Part shown: one piece after another, positions 55,721-64,000 of the stretch | Numbering within the stretch: the first letter of the stretch is position 1 | Layout of the letters: each line of letters opens with the position of its first letter | Assembly: GCA_964498835.1 (NCBI GenBank) | Contig: CAZCIX010000004.1 | Span: 4,960 to 68,959 of the forward strand | DNA: 64,000 nt | Source of the DNA: JAGKXB01 sp964498835 | GTDB lineage: Bacteria; Pseudomonadota; Gammaproteobacteria; Burkholderiales; Burkholderiaceae_D | Reading direction: 5' to 3' | Program-made: the position numbers and the translations under genes | Notes under the pieces: model-generated | The model's database searches: none | The model's input: the letters and a program-made list of their open reading frames with translations, nothing else | Told to the model about the DNA's origin: nothing

Positions 55721-56065
55721 ATGAAAGCACTGAACATAAAGCTTCATCCATGGATTGCGCCTTTACTTATATTAATCATGACTGGAACGAGCAATGCGTA
55801 CGCAAGCCGTGACACCCTGTTTCCTTCAGATTTGCCTTATACAAGTGATGAACCCAATCCTCGTGAGGCTCACATACCACCGCCCAAAGGGCGGCGTCAC
55901 CCCCGATTTGCCCCACACGCAGAAAATGACGTGCGCAATGCGGATTTTTATTCACCCGCCAGAAAAAAAAATCGCAACCGGATGACGCCCGAAGAGCGGC
56001 GAGATTTACGCCGTCAAATCAATGAAGCTGGATCGCATTTGTATCCTCATGAGTTTCGGCATTAA
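55721..56065 (+). CDS. Small exported protein with RMTPEERRDLRRQI motif
   Basis: A 114-residue protein with a signal peptide (HPWIAPLLILIMTGTSNAYA) and a basic mature part ending in RMTPEERRDLRRQINEAG. This motif (..SPEERRQLRRDIHEAGRDLY..) recurs at the C-terminus of small periplasmic proteins in Burkholderiales. AGGAG eight bases before the ATG fixes the start. Function unknown; it could act as a periplasmic chaperone-like or regulatory peptide, but I would not claim that. Confidence 0.7.
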   Translation: MKALNIKLHPWIAPLLILIMTGTSNAYASRDTLFPSDLPYTSDEPNPREAHIPPPKGRRHPRFAPHAENDVRNADFYSPARKKNRNRMTPEERRDLRRQINEAGSHLYPHEFRH

Positions 56066-56084
56066 TCACTACCAATTCACACCA

Positions 56085-56861
56085 CTAATTATCACCAAAC
56101 AAAGTAAAAAAATTCTCACTAGTCTGCTGCGCAACTTGCGCTAGCGGAATGCCTTTCAAATCTGCCAAATATTCCGCCACATGGCGCACAAAACCCGGCT
56201 CGTTGGTTTTACCACGATGTGGCATGGGAGCTAAATATGGGGAATCGGTTTCGATCAAAATGCGCTCCAGCGGTACCGCACGCGCCACGGCTTGCAAATC
56301 CTTGGCACTTTTAAACGTCACGATTCCAGAAAATGAAATATAAAACCCCATCGCCATCGCGGCTTCTGCTACTTCCAATGACTCAGTAAAACAATGCATC
56401 ACGCCAGCAGGGCCACCTTGATCCACTCCGGCACCCTCTTCTTGCATGATGCGTATCGTGTCAGCAGAGGCTTGTCTGGTATGAATAATCAAAGGCTTAC
56501 CAGTCGCTCTGGCAGCACGTATATGCACCCTAAATCTCTCACGCTGCCATTCCAAATCCCCTTGCAGACGGAAATAATCTAGGCCGGTTTCACCAATCGC
56601 AATAATCCTGGGATGACGCGCTAATTCCACCAAACCTTCTACCGTAGGTTCGGGCGTGTCTTCGTAATCTGGATGCACCCCCACCGAAGCGTAGATATTC
56701 GGATATTGCTCAGCCAAGGCCAACACCTGCGGAAAATCCGGCAAATTCACGGACACGCATAAGGCATGACTGACTTTGTTTTCCTGCATTTTGTTAAAAA
56801 TCTCAGGCAAACGTGCCGCCAATTCCGGAAAATTAATGTGGCAATGAGAGTCGATATACAT
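56085..56861 (-). CDS. TatD-family metal-dependent hydrolase (YcfH-type)
   Basis: TatD-family deoxyribonuclease/hydrolase with a TIM-barrel metal site: IDSHCHINFPE, EIGLDYF-like GETGLDYFRLQ, HTRQASADTI, HCFTESLEVA and ETDSPYLAPMPHRG. At 258 residues it matches the YcfH subgroup often found near holB or dnaN elsewhere. It converges with the small exported gene and is 24 bp downstream of the ygiD-like gene. Confidence 0.92.
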   Translation of the reverse strand: MYIDSHCHINFPELAARLPEIFNKMQENKVSHALCVSVNLPDFPQVLALAEQYPNIYASVGVHPDYEDTPEPTVEGLVELARHPRIIAIGETGLDYFRLQGDLEWQRERFRVHIRAARATGKPLIIHTRQASADTIRIMQEEGAGVDQGGPAGVMHCFTESLEVAEAAMAMGFYISFSGIVTFKSAKDLQAVARAVPLERILIETDSPYLAPMPHRGKTNEPGFVRHVAEYLADLKGIPLAQVAQQTSENFFTLFGDN

Positions 56862-56884
56862 ATTATTTTTATTTATTTAATTAA

Positions 56885-57685
56885 TTATTTAAAACCATAC
56901 ACATCCATCGCCAACACGCCATATTGATAACTGGTATGTAATCGCTCTGCTTTGGCGTCATCACCCGCCGCGCCCATGGCGACAAACAAGGGCAACAAAT
57001 GCTCTTCAGTCGGATGATTACGCACAGCAGAAGGTGCTTGGGTACGATAATTCAACAAGGCTGAGCGTTGGTTACTATCCAGTTTATCTTTCACCCAATC
57101 ACCAAAATCACTTACCCAAGATGGCACATCGGCATTAACTGCCTGGCCGCGTACTTCATACAAATTATGCGTGAGTGAACCAGAACCAATAATCAACACA
57201 CCTTCGTTGCGTAAGGTCTGCAAAACTTGGCCTATTTTCTCATGCGCGGCAGGTGATACGTTGTGCACCACAGATAACTGCATGACGGGAATATTCGCGT
57301 CGGGATACATCAATCGCAATGGCACCCATGCGCCATGATCCAAGCCGCGTGTGGCGTCACGTGTAACTGCGTAGCCTGCTTGTTCGAGCAAATCAGCAGT
57401 ACGCATCGCCAGTGTGGGTGCGCCTAGTACAGGATAGTCAATCTCAAACAAAGCACGCGGAAAACCACCAAAATCATGTATCGTCTCAGGCTGCTCAGCC
57501 AAGCTGACGGCGAGATGATGCGTCGTTTCCCAATGCGCAGAAACCACTAAAATTGCCTGAGGACGCGGTAAGCTAGCACCCAACTGGCGTAAAAAACTAT
57601 GCGCTGGGCTATCTTGAATCGCCAACATAGGCGAGCCATGCGAGATAAATAATGTGGGTAATGTAGATACCATTGCGCTGTGCAT
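56885..57685 (-). CDS. ygiD: Extradiol ring-cleavage dioxygenase (LigB / DODA-like, YgiD family)
   Basis: Class III extradiol dioxygenase of the YgiD/4,5-DOPA type, a zinc or iron enzyme. Metal His residues lie in FISHGSPMLAI, VSAHWETTHH and GLDHGAWVPLRLMYPD; the C-terminal GTGSLTHNL-like GSGSLTHNLYEVR block completes the site. The ATG at 57685 has GGAG seven bases upstream and is preferred over 57709 and 57673. 266 residues. Substrate in this organism is unknown. Confidence 0.88.
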   Translation of the reverse strand: MHSAMVSTLPTLFISHGSPMLAIQDSPAHSFLRQLGASLPRPQAILVVSAHWETTHHLAVSLAEQPETIHDFGGFPRALFEIDYPVLGAPTLAMRTADLLEQAGYAVTRDATRGLDHGAWVPLRLMYPDANIPVMQLSVVHNVSPAAHEKIGQVLQTLRNEGVLIIGSGSLTHNLYEVRGQAVNADVPSWVSDFGDWVKDKLDSNQRSALLNYRTQAPSAVRNHPTEEHLLPLFVAMGAAGDDAKAERLHTSYQYGVLAMDVYGFK

Positions 57686-57769
57686 TTGACTTCTCCGAAA
57701 CAATGTCATGATCGATTTGTATTAATTTTTAATTTATTAATTAGCCAACTTAATTTTATTTTATCCGCC

Positions 57770-58369
57770 ATGCAGCGCAATCACACGACGTACATAACAC
57801 ACGCCACACAAAAGACACATATCCCATCACGATTAATCCTTTTTAACAAACCATATGGGGTACTTAGCCAATTTCAAGCGGAAGGACGCTGGCAAGGGTT
57901 AAAAAATTTTATTGACGTGCCCGATGTCTATGCGGCAGGCAGATTAGATGCGGACAGCGAAGGATTGTTGCTGCTGACCAACGATGGCAAACTGCAAGCA
58001 CGCATTGCGGATCCGCGCTTCAAAATGGAAAAAACTTATTGGGTGCAAGTGGAAGGCATACCTGATGAAATTGCCCTGAAACAACTACGTCAAGGTGTGA
58101 TGCTCAAAGACGGATTGACCAAACCAGCCAAAGCACAACTACTGCCACAAGCGCCCAACATCTGGGAACGACAACCACCGATTCGCGTACGGCAAACCAT
58201 TCCCACCGCGTGGCTGGAATTAACAATTAGCGAAGGCCGTAACCGCCAAGTACGACGGATGACAGCCGGAGTTGGATTTCCGACTTTGCGCTTGATACGC
58301 ATAAGAATTGGCCCTTATGCCATTGGCAATTTGGCACCAGCTTGCTGGACGGAAATTATTTCTTCCTAA
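57770..58369 (+). CDS. rluE: 23S rRNA pseudouridine(2457) synthase RluE
   Basis: Pseudouridine synthase of the RsuA/RluE group without a long N-terminal S4 domain. The catalytic Asp motif is AAGRLDADSEGLLLLTND, with ILFNKPYGVLSQF and the C-terminal SEGRNRQVRRMTAGVGFPTL. At 199 residues it fits RluE better than RluB or RsuA. The ATG at 57770 is used; the frame opens at 57680 inside the promoter of the divergent ygiD-like gene. Confidence 0.9.
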   Translation: MQRNHTTYITHATQKTHIPSRLILFNKPYGVLSQFQAEGRWQGLKNFIDVPDVYAAGRLDADSEGLLLLTNDGKLQARIADPRFKMEKTYWVQVEGIPDEIALKQLRQGVMLKDGLTKPAKAQLLPQAPNIWERQPPIRVRQTIPTAWLELTISEGRNRQVRRMTAGVGFPTLRLIRIRIGPYAIGNLAPACWTEIISS

Positions 58370-58429
58370 CAAAAACATTGCTGTATCCTTTCCAAACAAT
58401 ATAGGACGCAACCACAGGAGGAACACATT

Positions 58430-59635
58430 TTGGCAAACAATAAAATGATCACCTGGCTACGCAGTTTTCTTCCTTCTCTCATCCAAATCAACCACTTAGA
58501 ACGTTTACGCAGCAGCATGGGCGCATTGATCGGCCTAATGGTGACGGCCGGCTTTAGCAGCATACTATTCGGTCCTGTAAGCAACATACCATTATTAGTT
58601 GCACCGATAGGTGCTTCTGCCGTGTTGTTATTTGCCGTGCCAGCTAGTCCATTGGCACAACCTTGGTCATTGATTGGTGGGAATTTGATTGCCGCCACAA
58701 TAGGCGTGACCTGCGCACATTTCATCATCAGCAATTCCATCCTTGCAGCCGCCGTGGCGCTGGCTTTATCCATCATCGCCATGTTTTTCTTCCGCTGTAT
58801 CCACCCCCCTTCCGGCGCCGTCGCCTTGACTGCTGTACTGGGCGGGCCAACGATTCACGCTTTAGGCTACCAATTTGTCTTGGCGCCGATTGGCATCAAC
58901 TCACTAGTCTTGCTTGGTATAGCAATCTTTTATCACCGACTCACGGGCCACTCTTATCCTCATTCGCCGCATGCTTCTACCTTTACTCCCACTCCAAAAA
59001 CCTCTTTCACTCCTAAAATGACGCCTGATAGCAATGAAATATCAGCCCTAAAAGCCGATTTACAAGCAGTATTAAAAAAGCGTAATGAGATGCTGGATAT
59101 TGATATTGATGATCTTGAGGCGGTGCTGAAAGAAGTGGAAACGCATACCTATCAACGCCATATGCGTGGCCTGGATTGTGGCAGTGTGATGAGCACTAAT
59201 GTCAAATCCGTCACACCAGACATGACGGCTGCAGCTGCCTGGAATGTATTACATCAGCATAAAATCAAAGCAGTTCCGGTCATCGATGAACAACAACACG
59301 TGATTGGCATCGTGACACAAATGGATTTTGTACAACGGACGATTGTGCACGAATTTACCGATTTGGCGAAGTTCCAATCTTTGGACACCCACGTTACTGC
59401 ATCTGGCACAGCAGGCAATACGCTATTGGTCAAAGACATCATGAGCACACCTGTCAAAACTGCGTTCGTCACACAACCCCTGGCCGATCTGGTGCCTTTA
59501 TTTTCTTATTACGGTCACCATCATCTGCCCGTCGTTGATACAGAACAAAAATTAGTAGGCATCGTTACTCAAGCAAATATCGTGCAAGGCTTGTATCAAA
59601 AGACTTTGGATAAAACGAGGATAATAAGAAGTTAA
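58430..59635 (+). CDS. HPP-family membrane protein with C-terminal CBS pair
   Basis: Residues about 25-170 form four to five membrane helices of the HPP family (motif CIHPPSGAVALTAVLGG), then a low-complexity Ser/Thr/Pro linker, a charged helix (KKRNEMLDIDIDDLEAVLKE) and two CBS domains (GSVMSTNVKSVTPD, KDIMSTPVKTAFVTQP) that usually bind adenylates. The start is a TTG at 58430 with a full AGGAGG eight bases upstream. Such proteins may transport nitrite or related ions, but the substrate here is not known. 401 residues. Confidence 0.88.
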   Translation: MANNKMITWLRSFLPSLIQINHLERLRSSMGALIGLMVTAGFSSILFGPVSNIPLLVAPIGASAVLLFAVPASPLAQPWSLIGGNLIAATIGVTCAHFIISNSILAAAVALALSIIAMFFFRCIHPPSGAVALTAVLGGPTIHALGYQFVLAPIGINSLVLLGIAIFYHRLTGHSYPHSPHASTFTPTPKTSFTPKMTPDSNEISALKADLQAVLKKRNEMLDIDIDDLEAVLKEVETHTYQRHMRGLDCGSVMSTNVKSVTPDMTAAAAWNVLHQHKIKAVPVIDEQQHVIGIVTQMDFVQRTIVHEFTDLAKFQSLDTHVTASGTAGNTLLVKDIMSTPVKTAFVTQPLADLVPLFSYYGHHHLPVVDTEQKLVGIVTQANIVQGLYQKTLDKTRIIRS

Positions 59636-59706
59636 ACCGAAATATCACGCAATAACATCAACCAATCATTCCAAACTGAAATTCATTCACTGTATAAAGG
59701 AAAAAC

Positions 59707-60315
59707 ATGAAGCTGTATTACTCTGCTGGCGTTTGCTCATTATCCCCACACATTGCATTAGAAGAAGCCGGTTTAAGCTATGAAGCTATTTCTGCACCGA
59801 CTAAAACCCACCAACTACCAGACGGTAGTGATTATTACAAAGTCAATCCACTAGGATACGTACCGCTGTTGGTACTGGATGATGGCCGACAACTGCGCGA
59901 AGGCCCAGCTATCGTGCAATACATTGCCGACCAGGTGCCCGAGAAAAAATTAGCTCCCGCCAACGGTACGTTTGAGCGCGCCAAACTGCAAGAATGGTTA
60001 AATTTTATCAGTACCGAATTACACAAAAATTTTAGCCCGCTGTTTAATCCTGCCACACCAGCAGAATACAAAACCATGATGATAATCAAACTGCAAGACC
60101 GCTTGAAATTTACCGATGGCGAATTGGCTGGCAAACAATACGTAATGGGCGATCACTTTACGGTTGTCGACGGTTATCTCTTCACCGTGACCAACTGGGC
60201 ACCACTTGTTGGTCTTGATTTAACACCATTTACCCACCTCAATGCCTTACGCACGCGCATCGCAGCACGTCCGGCAGTAATTGCAGCCATGAAAGCGGAA
60301 GGTTTATTGAAATAA
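59707..60315 (+). CDS. gst: Glutathione S-transferase (beta class)
   Basis: Cytosolic GST with N-terminal thioredoxin fold (MKLYYSAGVCSLSPHIALEE, Cys10 as in beta-class enzymes), glutathione-binding VNPLGYVPLLVLDDG and GPAIVQYIADQ, and a helical C-terminal domain. At 202 residues it is of normal length. AAGGA precedes the ATG by 7 bases. It converges with sugE at a shared hairpin. Confidence 0.92.
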   Translation: MKLYYSAGVCSLSPHIALEEAGLSYEAISAPTKTHQLPDGSDYYKVNPLGYVPLLVLDDGRQLREGPAIVQYIADQVPEKKLAPANGTFERAKLQEWLNFISTELHKNFSPLFNPATPAEYKTMMIIKLQDRLKFTDGELAGKQYVMGDHFTVVDGYLFTVTNWAPLVGLDLTPFTHLNALRTRIAARPAVIAAMKAEGLLK

Positions 60316-60318
60316 CAA

Positions 60319-60350
60319 TAAAAAAGGCGGGTGATTGCACAGAGCCCGCC
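60319..60350 (-). terminator. Terminator between gst and sugE
   Basis: GGCGGG (60326-60331) pairs with CCCGCC (60345-60350). On the minus strand the stem is followed by TTTTTTATTG (complement of 60,316-60,325), an intrinsic terminator for sugE; it may also act on gst. The loop is long (13 bases). Confidence 0.75.
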
Positions 60351-60372
60351 ATGATGAAGTTACATCAAGTAA

Positions 60373-60690
60373 TCAATGGGATGCCATCTTCAAACCAACA
60401 ATTCCTATCCCAATCAACGCAATACACAACAATCTGGGCCAAGCCGTTGATTCACCCATCAAAAATATGCCTGCAATTGCCGTACCTACGGCACCTATTC
60501 CAGTCCAGATAGCATAAGCCGTGCCAACGGGTAAGGTACGTAAAGAATAAGACAGCAACCCCACACTGATCACCATAGCCACCACTGTTGCAACACTTGG
60601 CCACAGGCGACTGAAACCATCGGTGTATTTCAAACCAAGCGCCCAAACAACCTCAAATATTCCTGCAATAAACAATGCTAACCACGCCAT
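60373..60690 (-). CDS. sugE: SMR-family transporter SugE (Gdx-type)
   Basis: Four-helix small multidrug resistance protein; SugE/Gdx members export guanidinium. The essential Glu is in FIAGIFEVVWALGLKYTDGF (Glu13 region), and GTAYAIWTGIGAVGTAIAGI is the conserved helix 3. At 105 residues it is normal. I see no guanidine riboswitch in the 35 bp before it; the FG-GAP gene ends just upstream on the same strand, so sugE may be transcribed from inside or through that gene. Confidence 0.9.
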   Translation of the reverse strand: MAWLALFIAGIFEVVWALGLKYTDGFSRLWPSVATVVAMVISVGLLSYSLRTLPVGTAYAIWTGIGAVGTAIAGIFLMGESTAWPRLLCIALIGIGIVGLKMASH

Positions 60691-60725
60691 TTTTTCTCAT
60701 GTACAACGTATCAAATCAACACCAA

Positions 60726-63700
60726 TCACGATGGTCGAATAGACTCACCCTCTTCACTATCTGAACTCAAGGTATATCTAATATTAGTGTCACCATCGTC
60801 ATCATCATCGTCCGAAATAAATACATCGGGTAACCTAGAGTCACTATCCTCGGAACTCAATTCAAAGTTGGCCCCATCATCCAGACTGGAACTCGATTCC
60901 CAAGTAAGCATAAAATCAGGAATATTCTTTGGAACAACATTATCTGTATCATGTCTTGAACGAACGGCAAGCTCTGATTTGACTTTTGCATGCGCATTAT
61001 GCTCTCCATCTTCAGATTCAGAACGCAAAAATGTATTCTTTAAAACAACATTATCTGCGTCATGCCTTGAACGCACGGCAAGCTCTGGTGTAACTTTTGC
61101 ATGCACATTGCATTTTTCAGTTTCAGAATCAGAACTGAATTCAAAGTTCGAGTCACTCTCAGAACTGAATTCAAAGTTCTCGTCAGAAAGAGATCTGGTT
61201 TTATTCAAAGCACCGTTTCCAGNNNNNNNNNNNNNNNNNNNNNNNNNNNNNNNNNNNNNNNNNNNNNNNNNNNNNNNNNNNNNNNNNNNNNNNNNNNNNN
61301 NNNNNNNNNNNNNNNNNNNNNNAATTCAAAGTTCTCGTCAGAAAGAGATCTGGTTTTATTCAAAGCACCGTTTCCAGTTTCAATATCGACCAAAGTTGCC
61401 GGCATGATCGCATTTAACTTGGTAGCCTTGCCCAATTTTTTTGTGTGTGAATCACCACTTTGTATTGGTAGTGGCACCGATTCAACAGGTAGCGGTTTAT
61501 TTTTCTTTCTATAACCAAATAACTTCCACAACAACCATAGAACAAATGCACTGGGTACACCAATACCGAAACCCAAAATTAAATTCCGGGATCGACCAGA
61601 TTGACTGTCTTTGTCTTCGCTTTTAAACCAAAAATTTCTAGGTTGCAAAGAAGATTTTTCAATCTTAATTAACCCAACACTTTGTTCATGATCTAACTCA
61701 ATTGTAGTAACACATTCGGCTTGATCCAGGTCAAATGTTCGCCTGATAACACGCTGCTCACTATTTACCTTACGAATATTGCTCTCAGTACTATTGCTCG
61801 TGGACAAACGCAAATCCTCATAACTCTTTAAGTCATCAAACCGGCTCAAGTCGATAATATCCGTAGTCAAATTGAAATTACTAATGTGCAAGATCGCATT
61901 CTGATTCGGGGTAAGAACAAAAATTGCACTGCCTCCTGTACCCACAATATTGACTAATGCATTGGTTTGAATAAAGTAACGCGCAGGCATCATCTCACGC
62001 TGATAGGTTCCGCCTTCAGTAATCATTACTTCACTTACATTACGTGGCGGGATCACCGGAGAATTCGTTACGATTGGTGCCAAACTTGGTGCAGCTGATG
62101 GTCCGCTAGACGGGACACGCGTTGGCGTCATACTCGGCACGGCTGTCGGCGTGACCGTTGGCTGAATCGTTGGCTTAACTGTTGGCAACTGAGTAGGCCG
62201 CACACTAGGAGCAACAGTCGGCCCACGCGTAGGGCGCATAGTGGGAACAACAGTTGGCTCACGTGTAGGTCTGATGCTAGGTACCGCAGTTGGTTTAATT
62301 GTTGGCACAAAAGTAGGTGATACAGTCGGTGCAGTCGGTGCAGCAGAAGGACGTGAGGTCGGTTGCGTTGGTTTTTCTGTTGGGACAAAAGTCGGTGCAG
62401 AAGGCGCAGCGCTTGGTCGCGAAGTAGGAGCAGTTGGAGTCGCTGTGGGTACTTCAGTTGGCACCTCTGTGGGCGGCACAGTGGGAAACTCTGTTGGTAT
62501 GTCAGTCGGCGCCTCGGTGGGGGCCTCAGAAGGATCAACCATTACCATGGGCGCAGCGGTAGGATCAGCCGAAGGGATCTTCAATGATTCAGGTAACAAT
62601 AATGATCCCTGCAGAACAAATCCTTTACTCCACCCCATTGCATAATCAACACCTACTATCCTCACATCAGGCAAATGATCGCCGTTGATATCTCCTACGC
62701 CACCGACAAGAATTCCAGCGCCTTCAATAATGACACCTTGTTCTGGAGATAAGCTATTGATATTTATCTTTTGGGGTAAGGTTCTATTTCCATAAAACAA
62801 ATAGCTGGCAGGATCAATACCCCCTTTGGAATTGATCAAACGACTTGCAACAAAATCATCCAATCCATCGCCATTTACATCCCCTACGGCACTGAGTGAA
62901 TATCCAAACCACAGCCCGGCAGAACTAATGATTTCAGTGACACCGGAATAAGTTCTCAAATCCAAAATCGCCGGCATAGATGGCCCGCCGCGGACGATAT
63001 AAACACCACCAGAATTTTGATTGTTAGATTTAAACGCACCTAAAACCAAGTCACCATATCCATCTCCATTCAGATCTACACCCCCAACAGAGATGCCGAG
63101 ACAGTCTACAGCGTCAATCCCCTCAATAACAAATCCCTGCGACGGTAATAATTTGGACAAATAAATATCTGCACCTAAATTTGATCCGCCACGAATGACA
63201 TAAACAAGACCACTTTGTAGACCCGCACTATTTTTAGATAGCGGCGAGCCTATGACAAGATCAGGATAACCATCACCATCTACATCTCCAGCATCACCAA
63301 CAGACCATCCTGTCCAGCCATTAGCATCGCCAAATATAGTAAAACCCTGTCGCATGTCAGCAAATCCGTGTTCATTACCAAAGAACACAAAAATTTTCCC
63401 TTTCCCGGGTAAAGCATAGGCAAAATCATTAAATCCATCACCATTAACGTCCCCCAAACTACTAGCGGAACGACCACCAATATCACGACTCACTGCAGGT
63501 GTGGATGAAAGCAAAGAATTGACATTCAAACGATTATTCGCCTGTTTAGACCCACCCATCAAAAAATAATTGGTACCAATGTCGGGCTGTGTCAGCAAAA
63601 TATCGGACAACGTAGCTTGAGCATTATCCGTGGCAAATAAAAAAGGCAAAACGATTCTTAGCTGAGTCACCCTTTCATTGTTATAACCAATCACCCGTAA

Positions 63701-64000
63701 TGACATGGTTGGTACTAGAGTTGGCTTTGCCGTTGGTGACAAACTAGGTACTAAAGAAGGCTTAGCTGTTGGTAGCAAACTGGGCATCACAGAAGGCTTG
63801 GCCGTCGGCGTTCTGCTGGGCGACACAGATGGATTCAATGTCGGTGATCGGCTTGGAAAAATGGATGGTACCGCAGTAGGACTGACTGTCGGTACGCGCG
63901 TCGGTGCAACGCTAGGCTTCACTGTCGGCTTTTTACTTGGATGCACCGTCGGCGATCCGCTCGGTTGACCTGTCGGTACCGACGATGGTTGTGCAGACGG
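60726..64000 (-). CDS. Giant FG-GAP / Pro-Thr-stalk type I membrane protein (N-terminus outside window, internal N gap)
   Basis: The frame is open through the right edge, so the N-terminus is missing. From N to C: a PTxxPSxxPT stalk (63,706 onward), an integrin-alpha-like FG-GAP propeller with at least five repeats, each with a calcium loop (DVNGDGFNDF, DVDGDGYPDL, DLNGDGYGDL, DVNGDGLDDF, DINGDHLPDV), a second long Pro/Thr stalk (62,052-62,580), a domain with an RTX-like tail (FNLTTDIIDLSRFDDL), one membrane helix (LGFGIGVPSAFVLWLLWKLF) with KK anchor, then a Ser/Asp/Glu-rich cytoplasmic tail with repeats. The gap at 61,223-61,322 breaks the frame in the tail; joining the two 55-base copies restores one reading frame. 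It resembles adhesins or eukaryotic surface proteins; function is unknown. Confidence 0.8.
60933..61111. repeat. 37-residue tandem repeat in tail of the FG-GAP protein
   Basis: 60,933-61,001 and 61,044-61,111 are near-identical, offset by 111 bp (37 codons). Both encode the pattern HAKV-ELAVRSRHD-DNVV-KN with a few substitutions. The repeat lies in the predicted cytoplasmic tail. Confidence 0.85.
61129..61179. repeat. 30-bp-period (10-residue) repeat next to the gap
   Basis: A 21-base unit occurs at 61129-61149 and 61159-61179 (period 30 bp). In protein it gives FEFSSESDSN-like decapeptides. The sequence after the N gap begins with the same unit, so more copies may be hidden there. Confidence 0.8.
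61223..61322. other. 100-N assembly gap with identical 55-base flanks
   Basis: The 55 bases before the gap (61168-61222) and after it (61323-61377) are identical. This is the pattern produced when two contigs share one k-mer node and are joined by a fixed 100-N spacer. The true distance may be zero (collapse the copy) or a longer tandem repeat. Confidence 0.9.
62052..62580 (-). repeat. Second Pro/Thr/Ser-rich stalk
   Basis: About 175 residues of PTxxPTxxPSxxPT periodicity (e.g. PTEVPTEVPTATPTAPTSRP), between the FG-GAP propeller and the membrane-proximal domain. Long antisense frames on the plus strand are a by-product of this three-base periodicity. Confidence 0.85.
63706..64000 (-). repeat. 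First Pro/Thr/Ser-rich stalk, running off the window
   Basis: About 98 residues of PTxxPSxxPT units (e.g. PTVSPTAVPSIFPSRSPT) before the propeller. It continues past base 64,000, so its total length is unknown. Confidence 0.85.

Noticed and set aside
60691..60725. Guanidine riboswitch upstream of sugE
   Set aside because: Only 35 bp separate sugE from the upstream gene, too short for the known guanidine-I riboswitch, and no matching motif is seen.
62241..62645. Plus-strand frame with Gly/Val repeats
   Set aside because: It is the antisense shadow of the Pro/Thr stalk; three-base periodicity removes stops on both strands and there is no ribosome site.
63705..63968. Plus-strand frame of similar Gly/Val repeats
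   Set aside because: Antisense shadow of the first Pro/Thr stalk, same reason.

Overview
The window comes from the chromosome of an AT-rich betaproteobacterium, most likely in the order Burkholderiales. The evidence is gene order: pilW-rodZ-ispG-hisS-yfgM-bamB-der-hfq-hflX-hflK-hflC-hisZ, then surE-pcm-nlpD-rpoS-rlmD, then a TCA-cycle supercluster with mdh divergent from sdhCDAB-sdhE-gltA-odhAB-lpdA-zapE and acnA downstream of mdh. A DUF2863 gene and a leader resembling the sucA RNA motif, both typical of Burkholderiales, support this. I cannot name the genus. No rRNA, tRNA, CRISPR array, intact insertion sequence or phage was found.

Layout. 1-14,667 (minus strand): one long housekeeping block for histidine biosynthesis/tRNA charging, HflKC protease control, ribosome GTPases, outer-membrane assembly, isoprenoids, cell shape, pili, rRNA methylation and nucleotide metabolism. 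14,940-24,830: a BI-1/YccA membrane protein, the stationary-phase block surE-pcm-nlpD-rpoS-rlmD, a DinG-type helicase, two small genes and zapE. 24,910-40,701: the TCA supercluster, with hairpins between several genes and a structured leader before odhA. 40,777-50,131: an accessory region with DUF2863, a GT41 (SPINDLY-like) glycosyltransferase, an mntA-hepT-higA antitoxin/toxin cluster, rmuC, greB, a DUF433/DUF5615 toxin-antitoxin pair, parE and ogt. 50,220-55,661: a copper P-type ATPase and a decayed HlyD-type secretion adaptor lying between parE and parC. 55,721-60,690: small housekeeping and detoxification genes (tatD, ygiD-like, rluE, HPP-CBS, gst, sugE).

60,726 to the right edge: a very large, unusual gene. 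It encodes an integrin-like FG-GAP beta-propeller between two long Pro/Thr/Ser stalks, one membrane segment and an acidic repetitive tail, an arrangement that looks eukaryote-like. The gene runs off the window and contains a 100-N assembly gap whose two flanks are the same 55 bases, so the gap is probably a scaffolding artefact or a collapsed tandem repeat.

Many start codons were moved from the longest-frame start to one supported by a Shine-Dalgarno sequence, stop/start overlap or family length (hisS, ispG, rodZ, nlpD, sdhA, sdhE, mliC-like, GT41, higA, rmuC, DUF433, DUF5615, ogt, copA, parC, ygiD, rluE). The best candidates for something new are the giant FG-GAP protein and the mntA-hepT-higA (possibly plus GT41) operon.
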